From Chloroflexota bacterium (lineage in GTDB: Bacteria > Chloroflexota > Anaerolineae > Anaerolineales > Villigracilaceae), in NCBI GenBank assembly GCA_016234535.1, contig JACRBH010000175.1, positions 1-57,618 on the forward strand: DNA of 57,618 nucleotides, written 5' to 3'. A program made the position numbers and the translations under genes. The first letter of the stretch is position 1; every line of letters starts with the position of its first letter. Below, in pieces: positions 49,075 to 57,424 of the stretch. The notes beneath the pieces are model-generated. The model was not told where the DNA came from and ran no database searches. It worked only from the letters and a program-made list of their open reading frames with translations.

Positions 49075-51630
49075 TTATTCACAAAGAGAACGGTCAAAAG
49101 AGCTGGTTATATAAAACCTTTCATCGTTATTTTTTTTCACAAGAATAAACCAGGGTGTTTTGTTTTGCCCATAAATTAATATAACATCTGAGGCGTGGGG
49201 AAAAAAATTAGGCGAATGTATCATGGGGAAAATAATACGTTCAATTTTTCCGTTAGCGATAATATCAAATACAAGGCGGCTTTTATCCACAGGCTTGTAG
49301 CCGATCTTATCCGTGATCTTTTCGCCTTCCCCGGCGCCGTAATAACGCGGATAGACCGCCATGCCCCGGGAAAAACTTAGAACGCCGTCACTGGCAAGAC
49401 TTTCCAGGCAAGCCGGGTCGACATCCTTCTGATTCAGCGCAGGAGACTCTGTCAGTTGGCGTATCAGTTCCACAGTCGAAAGAGGCGGGTATTTATCTGG
49501 AAAAATCCTTTCACTGAGGGGAAGCGTCAAGCCAATTCCCAGGAAAAGAATCCCGAAGATCAGATAGTTCCGCCGCTTTGAGTTGATAGGGGGTAATGTC
49601 AACAAAAACGGATTGGATTTCACCCAATCAACGATCATTCCCCGCCGGCCATTCAGCGCAAAAAGAAATGCGCCGATCAATGTAAACAAACCGATCATGT
49701 AATAAAGATAGATCGACCAGTCCATCGAGACCATAAATCTTTGCCCTGAAAGGAGCGCAAGGGATGTCCACAGGTTATAAACAAGGTTGAGAGTTAGGGG
49801 CAGCAGCCCAAGCCAGCCGTTTCTTTGCCAGGCAGCAGTTACTCCGATGCCAAAGAGGAATATATAGAAAATAAGCAGGATGGATTGTGGAATCGTTGGC
49901 CGCCCCTCCCACCGCTCCCAAAACGCAGTCGACGGGATGTATAGATCGTCATAATTTTTTATTTCATTCCGTATCGGGAACAAAAGAATATTGTTCACTG
50001 CATGGTTTAGAAAAGAATTGGAGATGCCCCAAACAGCCTTCCATGGATCGGCTGAGATCGCATCCTTTGCCATTTTGAGCAGGCGCTGGTTATATTCCGC
50101 GCTCGATTCGTTCGGTGAATGCAAGACGTCAGGCTCTTCGCCGTTCAGGCGGCCGTATCGCAGGGCGAGGTTGATCATTTGGGATTCGGGGCTGTCGAAG
50201 ATCAGTTCACCGGTTAAATTCCAGTTGCGCCAAATCCAGGGGCCAACTATGAGAGTCAGGGAGACAAGCAGGAACAACATGCTTTTTATGAAAGACTTGA
50301 CATTTCCCTTCAAAGCCAGAAACGCGAATAGTACGATCACCGGCAACACCACAGCTGACTGTGTTCGGATCAACATCGCCATACCCAGGATCCCGCCCAT
50401 CCAAAAGGCCTTGAAAGATGGAAAACCAGATCTGATCCAGTGAATACCGATGAATAGAAATAAAATCAAAAGCATTGCCGTTGGTATTTCAGAAAGATAT
50501 ACCTTGGAATAACTGAGATTTCCCGTATACGGAGATACAAAATTAGAAACATAGTCGCGAAGGATGGCAAGCAAAGCGACGGCAAGCCCCACAGGCCGCC
50601 CGAAGAACTCCCTGCCAAATAAATAGAGCAGAACCGGGAACAATGCAAATACAAGACTCTGGGCGGCTATCATCATGCCATAGTCTTGCCCCACCAGCAG
50701 GTGTAAAAACGCAAGAAAGACGATGTAAAGAGGCCGCACTGGTATCCGGTCAGCGCCGAAGCCCTCTCCGATCAGGATGGATTGAGCTAATTCGTCGTAG
50801 ATCTGAGAATCAATAAAAGGATATATCTGAAAATTAGGTTCTCGTGGTTTGAGGGCTGATGCGCTTGGCACCACCGGCTGACTCAACCAAATCGCAGATG
50901 CGCCCAGCCATATGACGATGCAAATCCAAAGTTCAACACGGGGAATTTCGCTCAGTTTCCATTTTGTTTCGGCAATCAGCATTACAAGACAAAAAACACA
51001 AGCGAGCAGGATTTGCCATTCAAGTAATGCAACGGCCGGCAGCCCGCGCTGCCAGTCTCCCTTATATCCCGACACAATCCCCAGGCCGGTTGTGGAAATA
51101 ATGGCTGCGAGGATGCCCAGCAGAAAAAAAACAACAAGCATGCTGAGGATGAATTTCTGAACGTTTTTTATATATTCAAGATTTCCCCGAAGATTGGAGA
51201 AAAAAATGATGATGGTTACTTCAAAAGATACGCACCCCATCAAGTCCAGGACAGGATTTAGCAGGTTTATATATCCTTCCACCTGTTGACTGAGCGGTGC
51301 AACAAGTAATCCCTGAAATATCCATAAACAGATCCGAATAAAAAGCAGGCCGGACGCCGCCACCAACAGAGCATCCTTTGTTTTGTTTCCGGCGATCAGT
51401 TCTGTCCATTTTTTCCACAGCGTAGAATCCTTATAAGCATGGATAATCAAGATCAGATCAAGCATGACCCATGCAGCAATGCAAATGCGAATGGTGATAA
51501 AAGGCAGGGAACTCTGAGCGGAGGAAATGCTCTGGAATTCAAAAAAGGCGATAATGCCATGGAATAGCCAGAGTATGAATAAAAGAATCCATTTTATTTG
51601 ATTGGGGATTTTTCTTAAAGAAGACACCAT
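49075..51630 (-). CDS. Large GT-C-type membrane glycosyltransferase-like protein
   Basis: An 851-residue protein with about 16-18 hydrophobic segments. An N-terminal bundle (~1-245) is followed by a canonical GT-C part (FIDSQIYDELAQSILIGEGF; RPLYIVFLAFLHLLVG; GREFFGRPVGLAVALLAI; TQSAVVLPVIVLFAFLAL), and a soluble C-terminal region (~690-851). It belongs to the broad PMT/ArnT-like group. The ATG at 51630 is preferred; a TTG lies two codons upstream, and no clear ribosome site is seen. A dyad (51673-51700) lies in the gap to the divergent methyltransferase gene. Confidence 0.72.
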   Translation of the reverse strand: MVSSLRKIPNQIKWILLFILWLFHGIIAFFEFQSISSAQSSLPFITIRICIAAWVMLDLILIIHAYKDSTLWKKWTELIAGNKTKDALLVAASGLLFIRICLWIFQGLLVAPLSQQVEGYINLLNPVLDLMGCVSFEVTIIIFFSNLRGNLEYIKNVQKFILSMLVVFFLLGILAAIISTTGLGIVSGYKGDWQRGLPAVALLEWQILLACVFCLVMLIAETKWKLSEIPRVELWICIVIWLGASAIWLSQPVVPSASALKPREPNFQIYPFIDSQIYDELAQSILIGEGFGADRIPVRPLYIVFLAFLHLLVGQDYGMMIAAQSLVFALFPVLLYLFGREFFGRPVGLAVALLAILRDYVSNFVSPYTGNLSYSKVYLSEIPTAMLLILFLFIGIHWIRSGFPSFKAFWMGGILGMAMLIRTQSAVVLPVIVLFAFLALKGNVKSFIKSMLFLLVSLTLIVGPWIWRNWNLTGELIFDSPESQMINLALRYGRLNGEEPDVLHSPNESSAEYNQRLLKMAKDAISADPWKAVWGISNSFLNHAVNNILLFPIRNEIKNYDDLYIPSTAFWERWEGRPTIPQSILLIFYIFLFGIGVTAAWQRNGWLGLLPLTLNLVYNLWTSLALLSGQRFMVSMDWSIYLYYMIGLFTLIGAFLFALNGRRGMIVDWVKSNPFLLTLPPINSKRRNYLIFGILFLGIGLTLPLSERIFPDKYPPLSTVELIRQLTESPALNQKDVDPACLESLASDGVLSFSRGMAVYPRYYGAGEGEKITDKIGYKPVDKSRLVFDIIANGKIERIIFPMIHSPNFFPHASDVILIYGQNKTPWFILVKKNNDERFYITSSFDRSLCE

Positions 51631-51672
51631 TGTCAAATTATTTTACAGTAAAACAAGTTTTTATGTCAGGGA

Positions 51673-51705
51673 ACCTGTTTATAGGGGTCTGTAAACAGGT
51701 ACAAT
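51673..51705. promoter_or_regulatory. ACCTGTTTA/TAAACAGGT dyad over a -10 box
   Basis: A perfect 9-bp inverted repeat (51673-51681 and 51692-51700) lies in the divergent gap. Its right arm runs into TACAAT (51700-51705), which could be the -10 box of the methyltransferase gene. This geometry fits an operator that blocks RNA polymerase. Confidence 0.45.
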
Positions 51706-51735
51706 CTGGCGACAAATTCAAACCAAGGAAGATTT

Positions 51736-52377
51736 ATGACCACCAAATTAAAACTACTAACCGCCGATCAATATAAAGGTGTCAATCAATACGATCCCAT
51801 CAAATATTATTACTGGCCCGTCTTTGGAAAAATGTATCGCGGTCGAGTGGAATTGGCTTTGAACGAATGCGCAGGCGGCGAACGTGTGCTCGAAGTTGGC
51901 TTCGGAACGGGACTGGCTTTCCCCAACCTGCACGACAATTACAAGGAAATCCATGGCATTGACCTGACTGCGGATATTGAAGTTGTCAAGTCTGTTTTTG
52001 CGCCCATGAATATTCCGCTTTTTCTTGAAAAGGGCGATGTATTGAAAATGCCGTACGCCGACAACTACTTTGATACAGTGCTGCTGGTCAGCATACTGGA
52101 ACACCTAAAGCCCCTCGAGTTGGAGCAGGCCATCGTCGAGGTGAGACGCGTGCTCAAGCCTGGCGGACAAATGGTTTATGGAACCCCGGTCGAAAAACCG
52201 TTCATGGTCTTCATGTTCCGAATGCTCGGCCATAATATCCGCGATGAGCATTTCTCAACAGAAAAGGAAATCGCCGCGGCGGCGCACAAAGCTTTCTCGA
52301 AGGGACATGTTGTCCAAATGAAAAGCACACCGCCCGTTGCGGGGGCGGTGTACGAAGTTGGAAATTTCATCAAATAA
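51736..52377 (+). CDS. SAM-dependent methyltransferase (class I)
   Basis: The 213-residue product has the SAM-binding motif GERVLEVGFGTGLAF (~48-62), IDLTADIEVVKSV, the post-I acidic end, and LVSILEHLKPLELEQAIVEVRRVLKPGG. This is the Methyltransf_11 type. The substrate is unknown; it sits among glycan genes and may methylate a sugar or lipid. AAGGAAG precedes the ATG. It is transcribed divergently from the large GT-C gene. Confidence 0.85.
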   Translation: MTTKLKLLTADQYKGVNQYDPIKYYYWPVFGKMYRGRVELALNECAGGERVLEVGFGTGLAFPNLHDNYKEIHGIDLTADIEVVKSVFAPMNIPLFLEKGDVLKMPYADNYFDTVLLVSILEHLKPLELEQAIVEVRRVLKPGGQMVYGTPVEKPFMVFMFRMLGHNIRDEHFSTEKEIAAAAHKAFSKGHVVQMKSTPPVAGAVYEVGNFIK

Positions 52378-52380
52378 ATC

Positions 52381-52487
52381 TCTTGCAGAGATATTCTTTG
52401 CCACAGAGATCACAGAGAAAAAAAGAGTTTCAAGAGTCTTCCTCAAATATCTCTGCGTACTTATTACCCTGTGGGCTGTGGCTTTAT
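52381..52487. repeat. CACAGAG-type imperfect palindrome (copy 3)
   Basis: GCCACAGAGATCACAGAG, then A-run, then CTCTGCGTACTTATTACCCTG and GGGCTGTGGC. Same plan as 28741-28826. It lies between two converging genes. Confidence 0.6.
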
Positions 52488-52496
52488 AAGAATTTT

Positions 52497-53477
52497 CTAC
52501 GGCGTCAAAATATCCTTCGCCCATTCACGTTCGGCTTTATACCATTCGATCAAATTCCTAATTCCTTCGTGCAAATTGACCTGCGGGTTCCAACCGAGCA
52601 TTTCACGCGCCTTGGTCACGTTCGCTTGATTCATAAACATGTCCGCAAGGTTGGGCGGACCGTATTGCACATTGGCTTTTTTACCTGTTAATTCTTCGAC
52701 CAGCTCAACCAAGCCATTGATGGAGATCACTTCATGCCCGCCGAGGTTGATGACCTCATAACCAAGCGGCTTGAGAGCGGCAATCGTTCCGCGCGCAATA
52801 TCATCCACGTAGGTAAAGCCGCGTGATTGATTTCCATCGCCATTGATGCGGATCGGCTCGCCTTCCATGATCCACTTTACGAAACGGAAGATGGCCAGAT
52901 CAGGGCGGCCTGCTGGGCCATACACCGTGAAATAGCGGACGATGGTCACATCGATGTCATATAGATGATGATAGGAATGCGCCAATGCCTCCGCGCCTTT
53001 TTTGCTGGCGGCATAAGGCTGCATCGGCTCGCTGCTGGATGCGGTCTCAGGCGTCGGGTATTCTGGATTTTCGCCATAGATGCTGGATGTGGACGCGAGG
53101 ATGAATTTCCCGCACCCGAACTGACGGCACACTTCGAGCATGTTCAAAGTCCCGATGACGTTTGACTCTAAAAACACCCAGGGATTTTCCACGCTGAAGC
53201 GGACTCCCGCGCGCGCCGCGAGGTTGATGACCCCATCGAATTTACGATTTGTGATTGCCGATTTACGATTGAGAATCTCACGGTCTGAAATATCGTCGCG
53301 TACAAATTCAAACCCACTCATTGCTTGAAGTTTCTTTAAACGATAATCCTTTATGCGCGGATCGTAGGCATCGTTCATATTGTCTATGCCGACAACGGTA
53401 TGTCCCTGCTCGATCAGCATTTGCGAAGTCCGCGCGCCGATAAACCCGGCTGCGCCTGTTACCAGATAATGTGCCAT
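52497..53477 (-). CDS. NAD-dependent epimerase/dehydratase, UDP-glucuronate 4-epimerase-like
   Basis: A short-chain (SDR) sugar-nucleotide epimerase of 326 residues: GAAGFIGA dinucleotide motif, GIDNMNDAYDPRIKDYRLKK (typical of UDP-glucuronate 4-epimerases), YAASKKG active-site motif (Tyr-x-x-x-Lys), and YGPAGRPDLAIFRF. It probably makes UDP-galacturonate for surface glycan. The insert near residues 69-79 (NRKSAITNRKF) is encoded by an AATCGTAAATC-type repeat in frame, in a loop after the SDREI helix. AGGTGA precedes the ATG. Confidence 0.9.
   Translation of the reverse strand: MAHYLVTGAAGFIGARTSQMLIEQGHTVVGIDNMNDAYDPRIKDYRLKKLQAMSGFEFVRDDISDREILNRKSAITNRKFDGVINLAARAGVRFSVENPWVFLESNVIGTLNMLEVCRQFGCGKFILASTSSIYGENPEYPTPETASSSEPMQPYAASKKGAEALAHSYHHLYDIDVTIVRYFTVYGPAGRPDLAIFRFVKWIMEGEPIRINGDGNQSRGFTYVDDIARGTIAALKPLGYEVINLGGHEVISINGLVELVEELTGKKANVQYGPPNLADMFMNQANVTKAREMLGWNPQVNLHEGIRNLIEWYKAEREWAKDILTP
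53241..53271. repeat. AATCGTAAATC-type repeat inside the epimerase gene
   Basis: The segment TTTACGATTTGTGATTGCCG then ATTTACGATT is a repeat-like word in frame within the epimerase. It reads as NRKSAITNRKF on the minus strand, and similar words are at positions 1-26. Confidence 0.6.
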
Positions 53478-53490
53478 GTTGTCACCTCAT

Positions 53491-53583
53491 ATGTCATTGC
53501 GAGGGCAGTGCAGTTCTGCCCGAAGCAATCTCATGTTGTGTGGAGGCTGCTTCGGCGGAAGAGTATTCTCCTCGCAACGACAT
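53491..53583. repeat. TCATTGCGAGG palindromic repeat (family A, copy 3)
   Basis: The ends ATGTCATTGCGAGG and CCTCGCAACGACAT pair; the inner GAAGCAATCTC faces GGCTGCTTC. It lies directly between the epimerase start and the stop of the dehydrogenase gene. Confidence 0.85.
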
Positions 53584-54906
53584 CTATAATCTCTCCACTT
53601 TTTCGTGATTCTTCCCGGGTGTGCCGGTGGCATTGCGGGAATCGAAAACGAATTTTGCCGAGTCAATAATCGACTTGTAATCATACACCTTGTGATTTGT
53701 GACGATCACCACCGCGTCGGCTTCCTTCACAGACGCCATCATATCCCTGACGCTGTCCATTTTCCAGCCGTCGTATTCGTGATGAATATGCGGAATATAA
53801 GGGTCGTGATATTCCACCTGCGCACCTTTATTTCTCAGGAGGCCGATCACATCCATGGCCGGAGATTCGCGCACATCGTCAATATCGGGTTTATAAGCTA
53901 CGCCCAGAACAAGCACCTTCGAACCCTTCAACAACATGCCGCGATCATTCATCGCCTCAAGGATGCGTGACACAACATAACGCGGCATGTTCGTGTTGAT
54001 CTCGGACGCAAGCTCGATGAAGCGCGCATTGTAATGAAACGACTTCATCTTCCACGAGAGATACAGCGGATCGATTGGGATGCAGTGCCCGCCCAGGCCG
54101 GGACCGGGCGTGAATTTCATAAAGCCGAACGGTTTCGAAGCAGCGGCATCGATCACCTCCCACACATCCACGCCGAGGCGTTGACACATGATCGCCAGTT
54201 CATTGACCAGGCCGATGTTGATCATGCGGAAGGTATTCTCCAGCAGCTTCGACATCTCAGCCGCTTCCGCAGTGGAGACGCGATGCACGGTCTTGATCGC
54301 GCCTTCGTACCAGGCAGTGGCCACTTCACCGCAGGCTTCGGTAATTCCGCCCATTACTTTGGGAGTATTGATGGTAGTGTAATCTTCACGGCCCGGGTCG
54401 ACTCGTTCCGGGGAGAATGCGAGGAACCAGTCTTCACCCACTGTCAGGTTATGCTCCACCCCAAGTTTTGGAAGCAGGACTTCGCGCGTCGTGCCCGGAT
54501 ACGTTGTCGACTCCAACACAACGACCATTCCCTTGTGCATGTATTTCGCCAATTCATCCGTGGCGGAAATGATGAACGACATATCAGGGTCGCCCGTCTG
54601 GCGCAGCGGAGTTGGGACACAAATGCTGACCGCGTCCATTTCCTTCAACACGGAAAAATCTGCGGTGGCAGTGAAATGCCCGCTCTTCACCAATCTGGCG
54701 ACGGCATCTGACTTCACATCCGGGATATAGGATTCACCCTTTGCCAGCGAATCTATTTTTCGTTTATCCGGGTCAACCCCGGTGACGTGGAATCCTGCTT
54801 CGCCAAAAACGACAGCGAGGGGCAGGCCGACGTAGCCAAGCCCAAGAATGGCGACTGTGGCGGTCTTATCTCTTAGTTTCTTTACAAGTGTTTCGTTTGT
54901 GGACAT
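53584..54906 (-). CDS. Nucleotide-sugar dehydrogenase (UDP-N-acetyl-hexosamine/UDP-glucose 6-dehydrogenase family)
   Basis: The 440-residue product has the GLGYVGLP dinucleotide motif, GVDPDKRKID, SICVPTPLR, the SPERVDPG segment, and the active-site Cys in GGHCIPIDP. This is the UDP-ManNAc dehydrogenase-like (WecC/WbpA/TviB) branch rather than the Ugd branch, judging from HCIPIDP. It oxidises the sugar C6 to a uronate. It lies next to the epimerase, so the two likely make a uronic acid sugar for glycan. AAGGAAA precedes the ATG. Confidence 0.9.
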   Translation of the reverse strand: MSTNETLVKKLRDKTATVAILGLGYVGLPLAVVFGEAGFHVTGVDPDKRKIDSLAKGESYIPDVKSDAVARLVKSGHFTATADFSVLKEMDAVSICVPTPLRQTGDPDMSFIISATDELAKYMHKGMVVVLESTTYPGTTREVLLPKLGVEHNLTVGEDWFLAFSPERVDPGREDYTTINTPKVMGGITEACGEVATAWYEGAIKTVHRVSTAEAAEMSKLLENTFRMINIGLVNELAIMCQRLGVDVWEVIDAAASKPFGFMKFTPGPGLGGHCIPIDPLYLSWKMKSFHYNARFIELASEINTNMPRYVVSRILEAMNDRGMLLKGSKVLVLGVAYKPDIDDVRESPAMDVIGLLRNKGAQVEYHDPYIPHIHHEYDGWKMDSVRDMMASVKEADAVVIVTNHKVYDYKSIIDSAKFVFDSRNATGTPGKNHEKVERL

Positions 54907-54920
54907 TTTTTCCTTCTAAA

Positions 54921-55032
54921 CTAACTCACCTTACGCGGTGACGCGAGACGCTTCGCAGTCTCGCAAAATGGGCGACATAAACCCCCATACGGGGACAATG
55001 TGTCGCGCTACAGGCGGACTGCGTAAGGTGAC
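54921..55032. repeat. Family B nested palindrome, copy 3
   Basis: Nearly identical to 38541-38653, including the internal GCGAGAC/GTCTCGC hairpin and the GCGACA...TGTCGC hairpin. It lies between the dehydrogenase start and the udg stop. Confidence 0.92.
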
Positions 55033-55036
55033 TAAA

Positions 55037-55678
55037 CTAAAACATACTCATCTGCTTCGGTTTTTCATCTGGAACTTCTTCTCTTATTTTCTTCTCAATG
55101 ATCGGTTTTCCCAATGCAACGCGTGCTTCATTTAGCTGCTCAGGCAGTTTTGCAAAATCGCCCAAAATGGACGGTTTGAGCTGAGGCTGGTGCAACGCTG
55201 CGGCCGGGTGGAACATTGGGATCACATAACGCTCGCCGACTTTCCGCATCTGTCCATGCACGGCGCTGATCTTCACGTCGGAGATGAACTTGCCCATTGA
55301 AAAACGCCCAAGAGTAACGATGATGCTTGGGTCAATGGCTTGAATCTGCGCTTCCAGGTATTTGTCACAAGCCACCAACTCATCGGGCAGTGGATCGCGA
55401 TTGCTCGGCGGGCGGCACTTCACGACATTGGCGATGAAGACCTCGGCGCGCGTTAGATTGGCCTGCGCGAGAAGTTGATCCAAAAACTTACCGGATGCGC
55501 CAACGAAGGGATGTCCCTGTTCATTCTCATGAAAGCCGGGTCCCTCGCCAATGAACATGATCTCGGCTGTGGCAGGACCATCCCCCGGCACGGACTTCTT
55601 ACGGGATGTGTGCAAGGCGCAATTGGTACAAGCAGAAACTTCCTGTGCGAGTTTTGCCAAAGTCTCTTCGGCGGTCAT
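55037..55678 (-). CDS. udg: Family 4 uracil-DNA glycosylase
   Basis: An iron-sulfur glycosylase that removes uracil from DNA (cytosine deamination repair). The 213-residue product has Cys17 and Cys20 (CTNCALHTSR), KCRPP and CDKYLEAQ for the [4Fe-4S] cluster. The active-site motifs are GEGPGFHENEQGHPFVGASGK (motif A) and MFHPAAALHQPQLK (motif B). It ends with a Pro/Lys-rich tail. Its start overlaps the rimI stop, so the genes are coupled. Confidence 0.94.
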   Translation of the reverse strand: MTAEETLAKLAQEVSACTNCALHTSRKKSVPGDGPATAEIMFIGEGPGFHENEQGHPFVGASGKFLDQLLAQANLTRAEVFIANVVKCRPPSNRDPLPDELVACDKYLEAQIQAIDPSIIVTLGRFSMGKFISDVKISAVHGQMRKVGERYVIPMFHPAAALHQPQLKPSILGDFAKLPEQLNEARVALGKPIIEKKIREEVPDEKPKQMSMF

Positions 55679-56208
55679 GGTGTCTCCGATGGAAGTTTGG
55701 TTTCAATGGATGCGTCAAAATCGGCAAGACTTCCCAGCGTCATCAGGATCGCAGCCTCGCCATTGTCATTGTAATAATGTTCGCGGCGTCCGCTTACAAC
55801 GTAGCCGAATTTACGATACATTTCCTGCGCGGCGAGGTTGCCCTCACGCACCTCCAAAAAAGAAGTAAGCGCGCCCTCTCCTCTCGCAGTTCGCAATACA
55901 TGCGAAAGCAACTTTTCGCCAATACCCTGCCTGCGAAAATCGGGATGCGTCGCAAAGGTCGCGATATGGATATCATCAATGACGAACCAGCCGACAAGCA
56001 TGGCAACCACGCGGCCTTCGGATTCCACCACCCAACAGCGCGAGGCTTCGTTTTCTGTCAACTCAAAATGGAATGAACGCTCCGGCCACGGCAAGCTAAA
56101 TGAGACCTGGTCGATTGCGACGACTTGCGCCAGATCGGCCAGAGTCATTTTTCGAATCTTCATCGGACCTGACAGGTCTTCAGAAGTGCGCGATGAATGA
56201 TCGTTCAT
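55675..56208 (-). CDS. rimI: Ribosomal protein alanine N-acetyltransferase RimI-like
   Basis: A GNAT acetyltransferase that modifies the N-terminal alanine of ribosomal protein S18. The 177-residue product has the acetyl-CoA motif RRQGIGEKLLSHVL and MYRKFGYV. The real start may be the ATG at 56163 (MKIRKMTLADL, matching most relatives). The 15 residues before it (to 56208) contain a palindromic repeat and may be extra. It lies between tsaB and udg, a common order. Confidence 0.88.
   Translation of the reverse strand: MNDHSSRTSEDLSGPMKIRKMTLADLAQVVAIDQVSFSLPWPERSFHFELTENEASRCWVVESEGRVVAMLVGWFVIDDIHIATFATHPDFRRQGIGEKLLSHVLRTARGEGALTSFLEVREGNLAAQEMYRKFGYVVSGRREHYYNDNGEAAILMTLGSLADFDASIETKLPSETP
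56165..56178. repeat. GGACCTGACAGGTC palindrome (family H)
   Basis: A short palindrome in the 5' end of the rimI reading frame, related to that at 8584-8614. It faces a matching word at 56247-56259 across the rimI start. Confidence 0.6.
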
Positions 56209-56246
56209 GTTCTCAAATTCTTCCCGGTGATTCGAATAGGTAATGA

Positions 56247-56259
56247 GACCTGTCAGGTC
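56247..56259. repeat. GACCTGTCAGGTC palindrome (family H)
   Basis: A short palindrome immediately beside the tsaB stop codon. It and 56165-56178 are near copies flanking the rimI start region. Confidence 0.6.
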
Positions 56260-56927
56260 TATTGTATGGGTGTTCCAGCGACATGCAAATAAATGGGAGC
56301 GAGCAGCGCGGCGTCATCCACCCGGTTATCCTGCCAGCGCGCCCAGGCCAGCTCCGCGAGAATGGATGGACGGCGCACACACTTCACCGGCGAGGCCAGC
56401 AGAACATTGACACGCTTCCGCGCCAGACGTCCGCGCTCTTCGGCGGTGAATTCGCCCGCCACATAAGTTGGACTCTCGATCTCGGCCGCCAGATCATCGA
56501 CAGTCGCGCCTCGGACCTCGCCCTCGGCCTGCCACTCGTTCTTTATGTTTTTATACCAGCCCAAAGCGATCCGCGAACGCCCGGCGCGCACCACTGTCAC
56601 CAGCGGGTGTTTTCCAACTGGCTGTGCGGCGGCGATGATATCCAAGGTTTTAATGCCAACCACTGGCATCCGGCGCGCGAGCGCAATCCCTTTTACCAAT
56701 GACAAACCAACGCGTAAACTTGTAAAGGAACCCGGGCCTATCGCCACACCCAAAGCGCTGACCATGTTCATAGAAACGCCGGACCGACTCAAAAGTCCGG
56801 AAAGAGCCGGGGCCAGTTCAGTGGTGTGATGCTGACGAGTCGTCCACGTCATTTCGCCGAGGACTTGAGTCCCGTCGTATAAAGCCAGTCCAACTTGTGC
56901 GGTGGAAGTATCTATTGCGAGTAACAT
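56259..56927 (-). CDS. tsaB: tRNA threonylcarbamoyladenosine biosynthesis protein TsaB
   Basis: An ASKHA-fold partner of TsaD needed for t6A37 in ANN-decoding tRNAs. The 222-residue product has LLAIDTSTAQVGLALYDG, HHTTELAPALSGLL, the GPGSFTSLRVGLSLVKGIA segment and ARAGRSRIALGWY-type strands. It starts one base from the tsaE stop, so the two are coupled. GGAGG precedes the ATG. Confidence 0.95.
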   Translation of the reverse strand: MLLAIDTSTAQVGLALYDGTQVLGEMTWTTRQHHTTELAPALSGLLSRSGVSMNMVSALGVAIGPGSFTSLRVGLSLVKGIALARRMPVVGIKTLDIIAAAQPVGKHPLVTVVRAGRSRIALGWYKNIKNEWQAEGEVRGATVDDLAAEIESPTYVAGEFTAEERGRLARKRVNVLLASPVKCVRRPSILAELAWARWQDNRVDDAALLAPIYLHVAGTPIQ

Positions 56928-57424
56928 TACGCCCCTCCAAACATGGACTGGCGAATGCCATCCAACAGATCATCGTAGCGTTTGCCGCGCGCGTTGAATC
57001 GCATCTGGCGATGCTCTTCCTGCACGTGTTCGAGATTGATCCACAAACGGTCATTGGGAATGAGGCCGTCCAGTTTTTCAGGCCATTCGATAATCAGCAC
57101 ACCTTCGGCAAGCATGGAATCCAAATCAAGCTCCTCCGCCTCGGGCACAGATTCAAGACGATATGCATCGAGATGAAATATTAGATTGCCATTCGCGCGG
57201 CGATATTCGTTGACAAGAATGAACGTTGGGCTCGATACCGCGTCGATGGAACCCCAGCCTTGCGCGAGACCCTGCACGAAAGTCGTTTTCCCCGCGCCGA
57301 GATTCCCCTGCAAACAGATCACATCACCAGCTTTGAGTTCACCGCCAAGACGCATTCCAATGCGGCGCGTTTGCTCGGGACTGCGGCTGAAAAATTCGAT
57401 GGTGTGGGAATCAAGGATGGGCAT
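56927..57424 (-). CDS. tsaE: tRNA threonylcarbamoyladenosine biosynthesis ATPase TsaE
   Basis: The small ATPase of the t6A machinery. The 165-residue product has the P-loop GNLGAGKTT (~40-48), VSSPTFILVNEY, and HLDAYRLESVPEAEELDLDSML with the DxYR motif, ending with the IEWPEKLDGLIPN segment. It is first in the tsaE-tsaB-rimI-udg operon. No strong ribosome site is visible. Confidence 0.94.
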   Translation of the reverse strand: MPILDSHTIEFFSRSPEQTRRIGMRLGGELKAGDVICLQGNLGAGKTTFVQGLAQGWGSIDAVSSPTFILVNEYRRANGNLIFHLDAYRLESVPEAEELDLDSMLAEGVLIIEWPEKLDGLIPNDRLWINLEHVQEEHRQMRFNARGKRYDDLLDGIRQSMFGGA

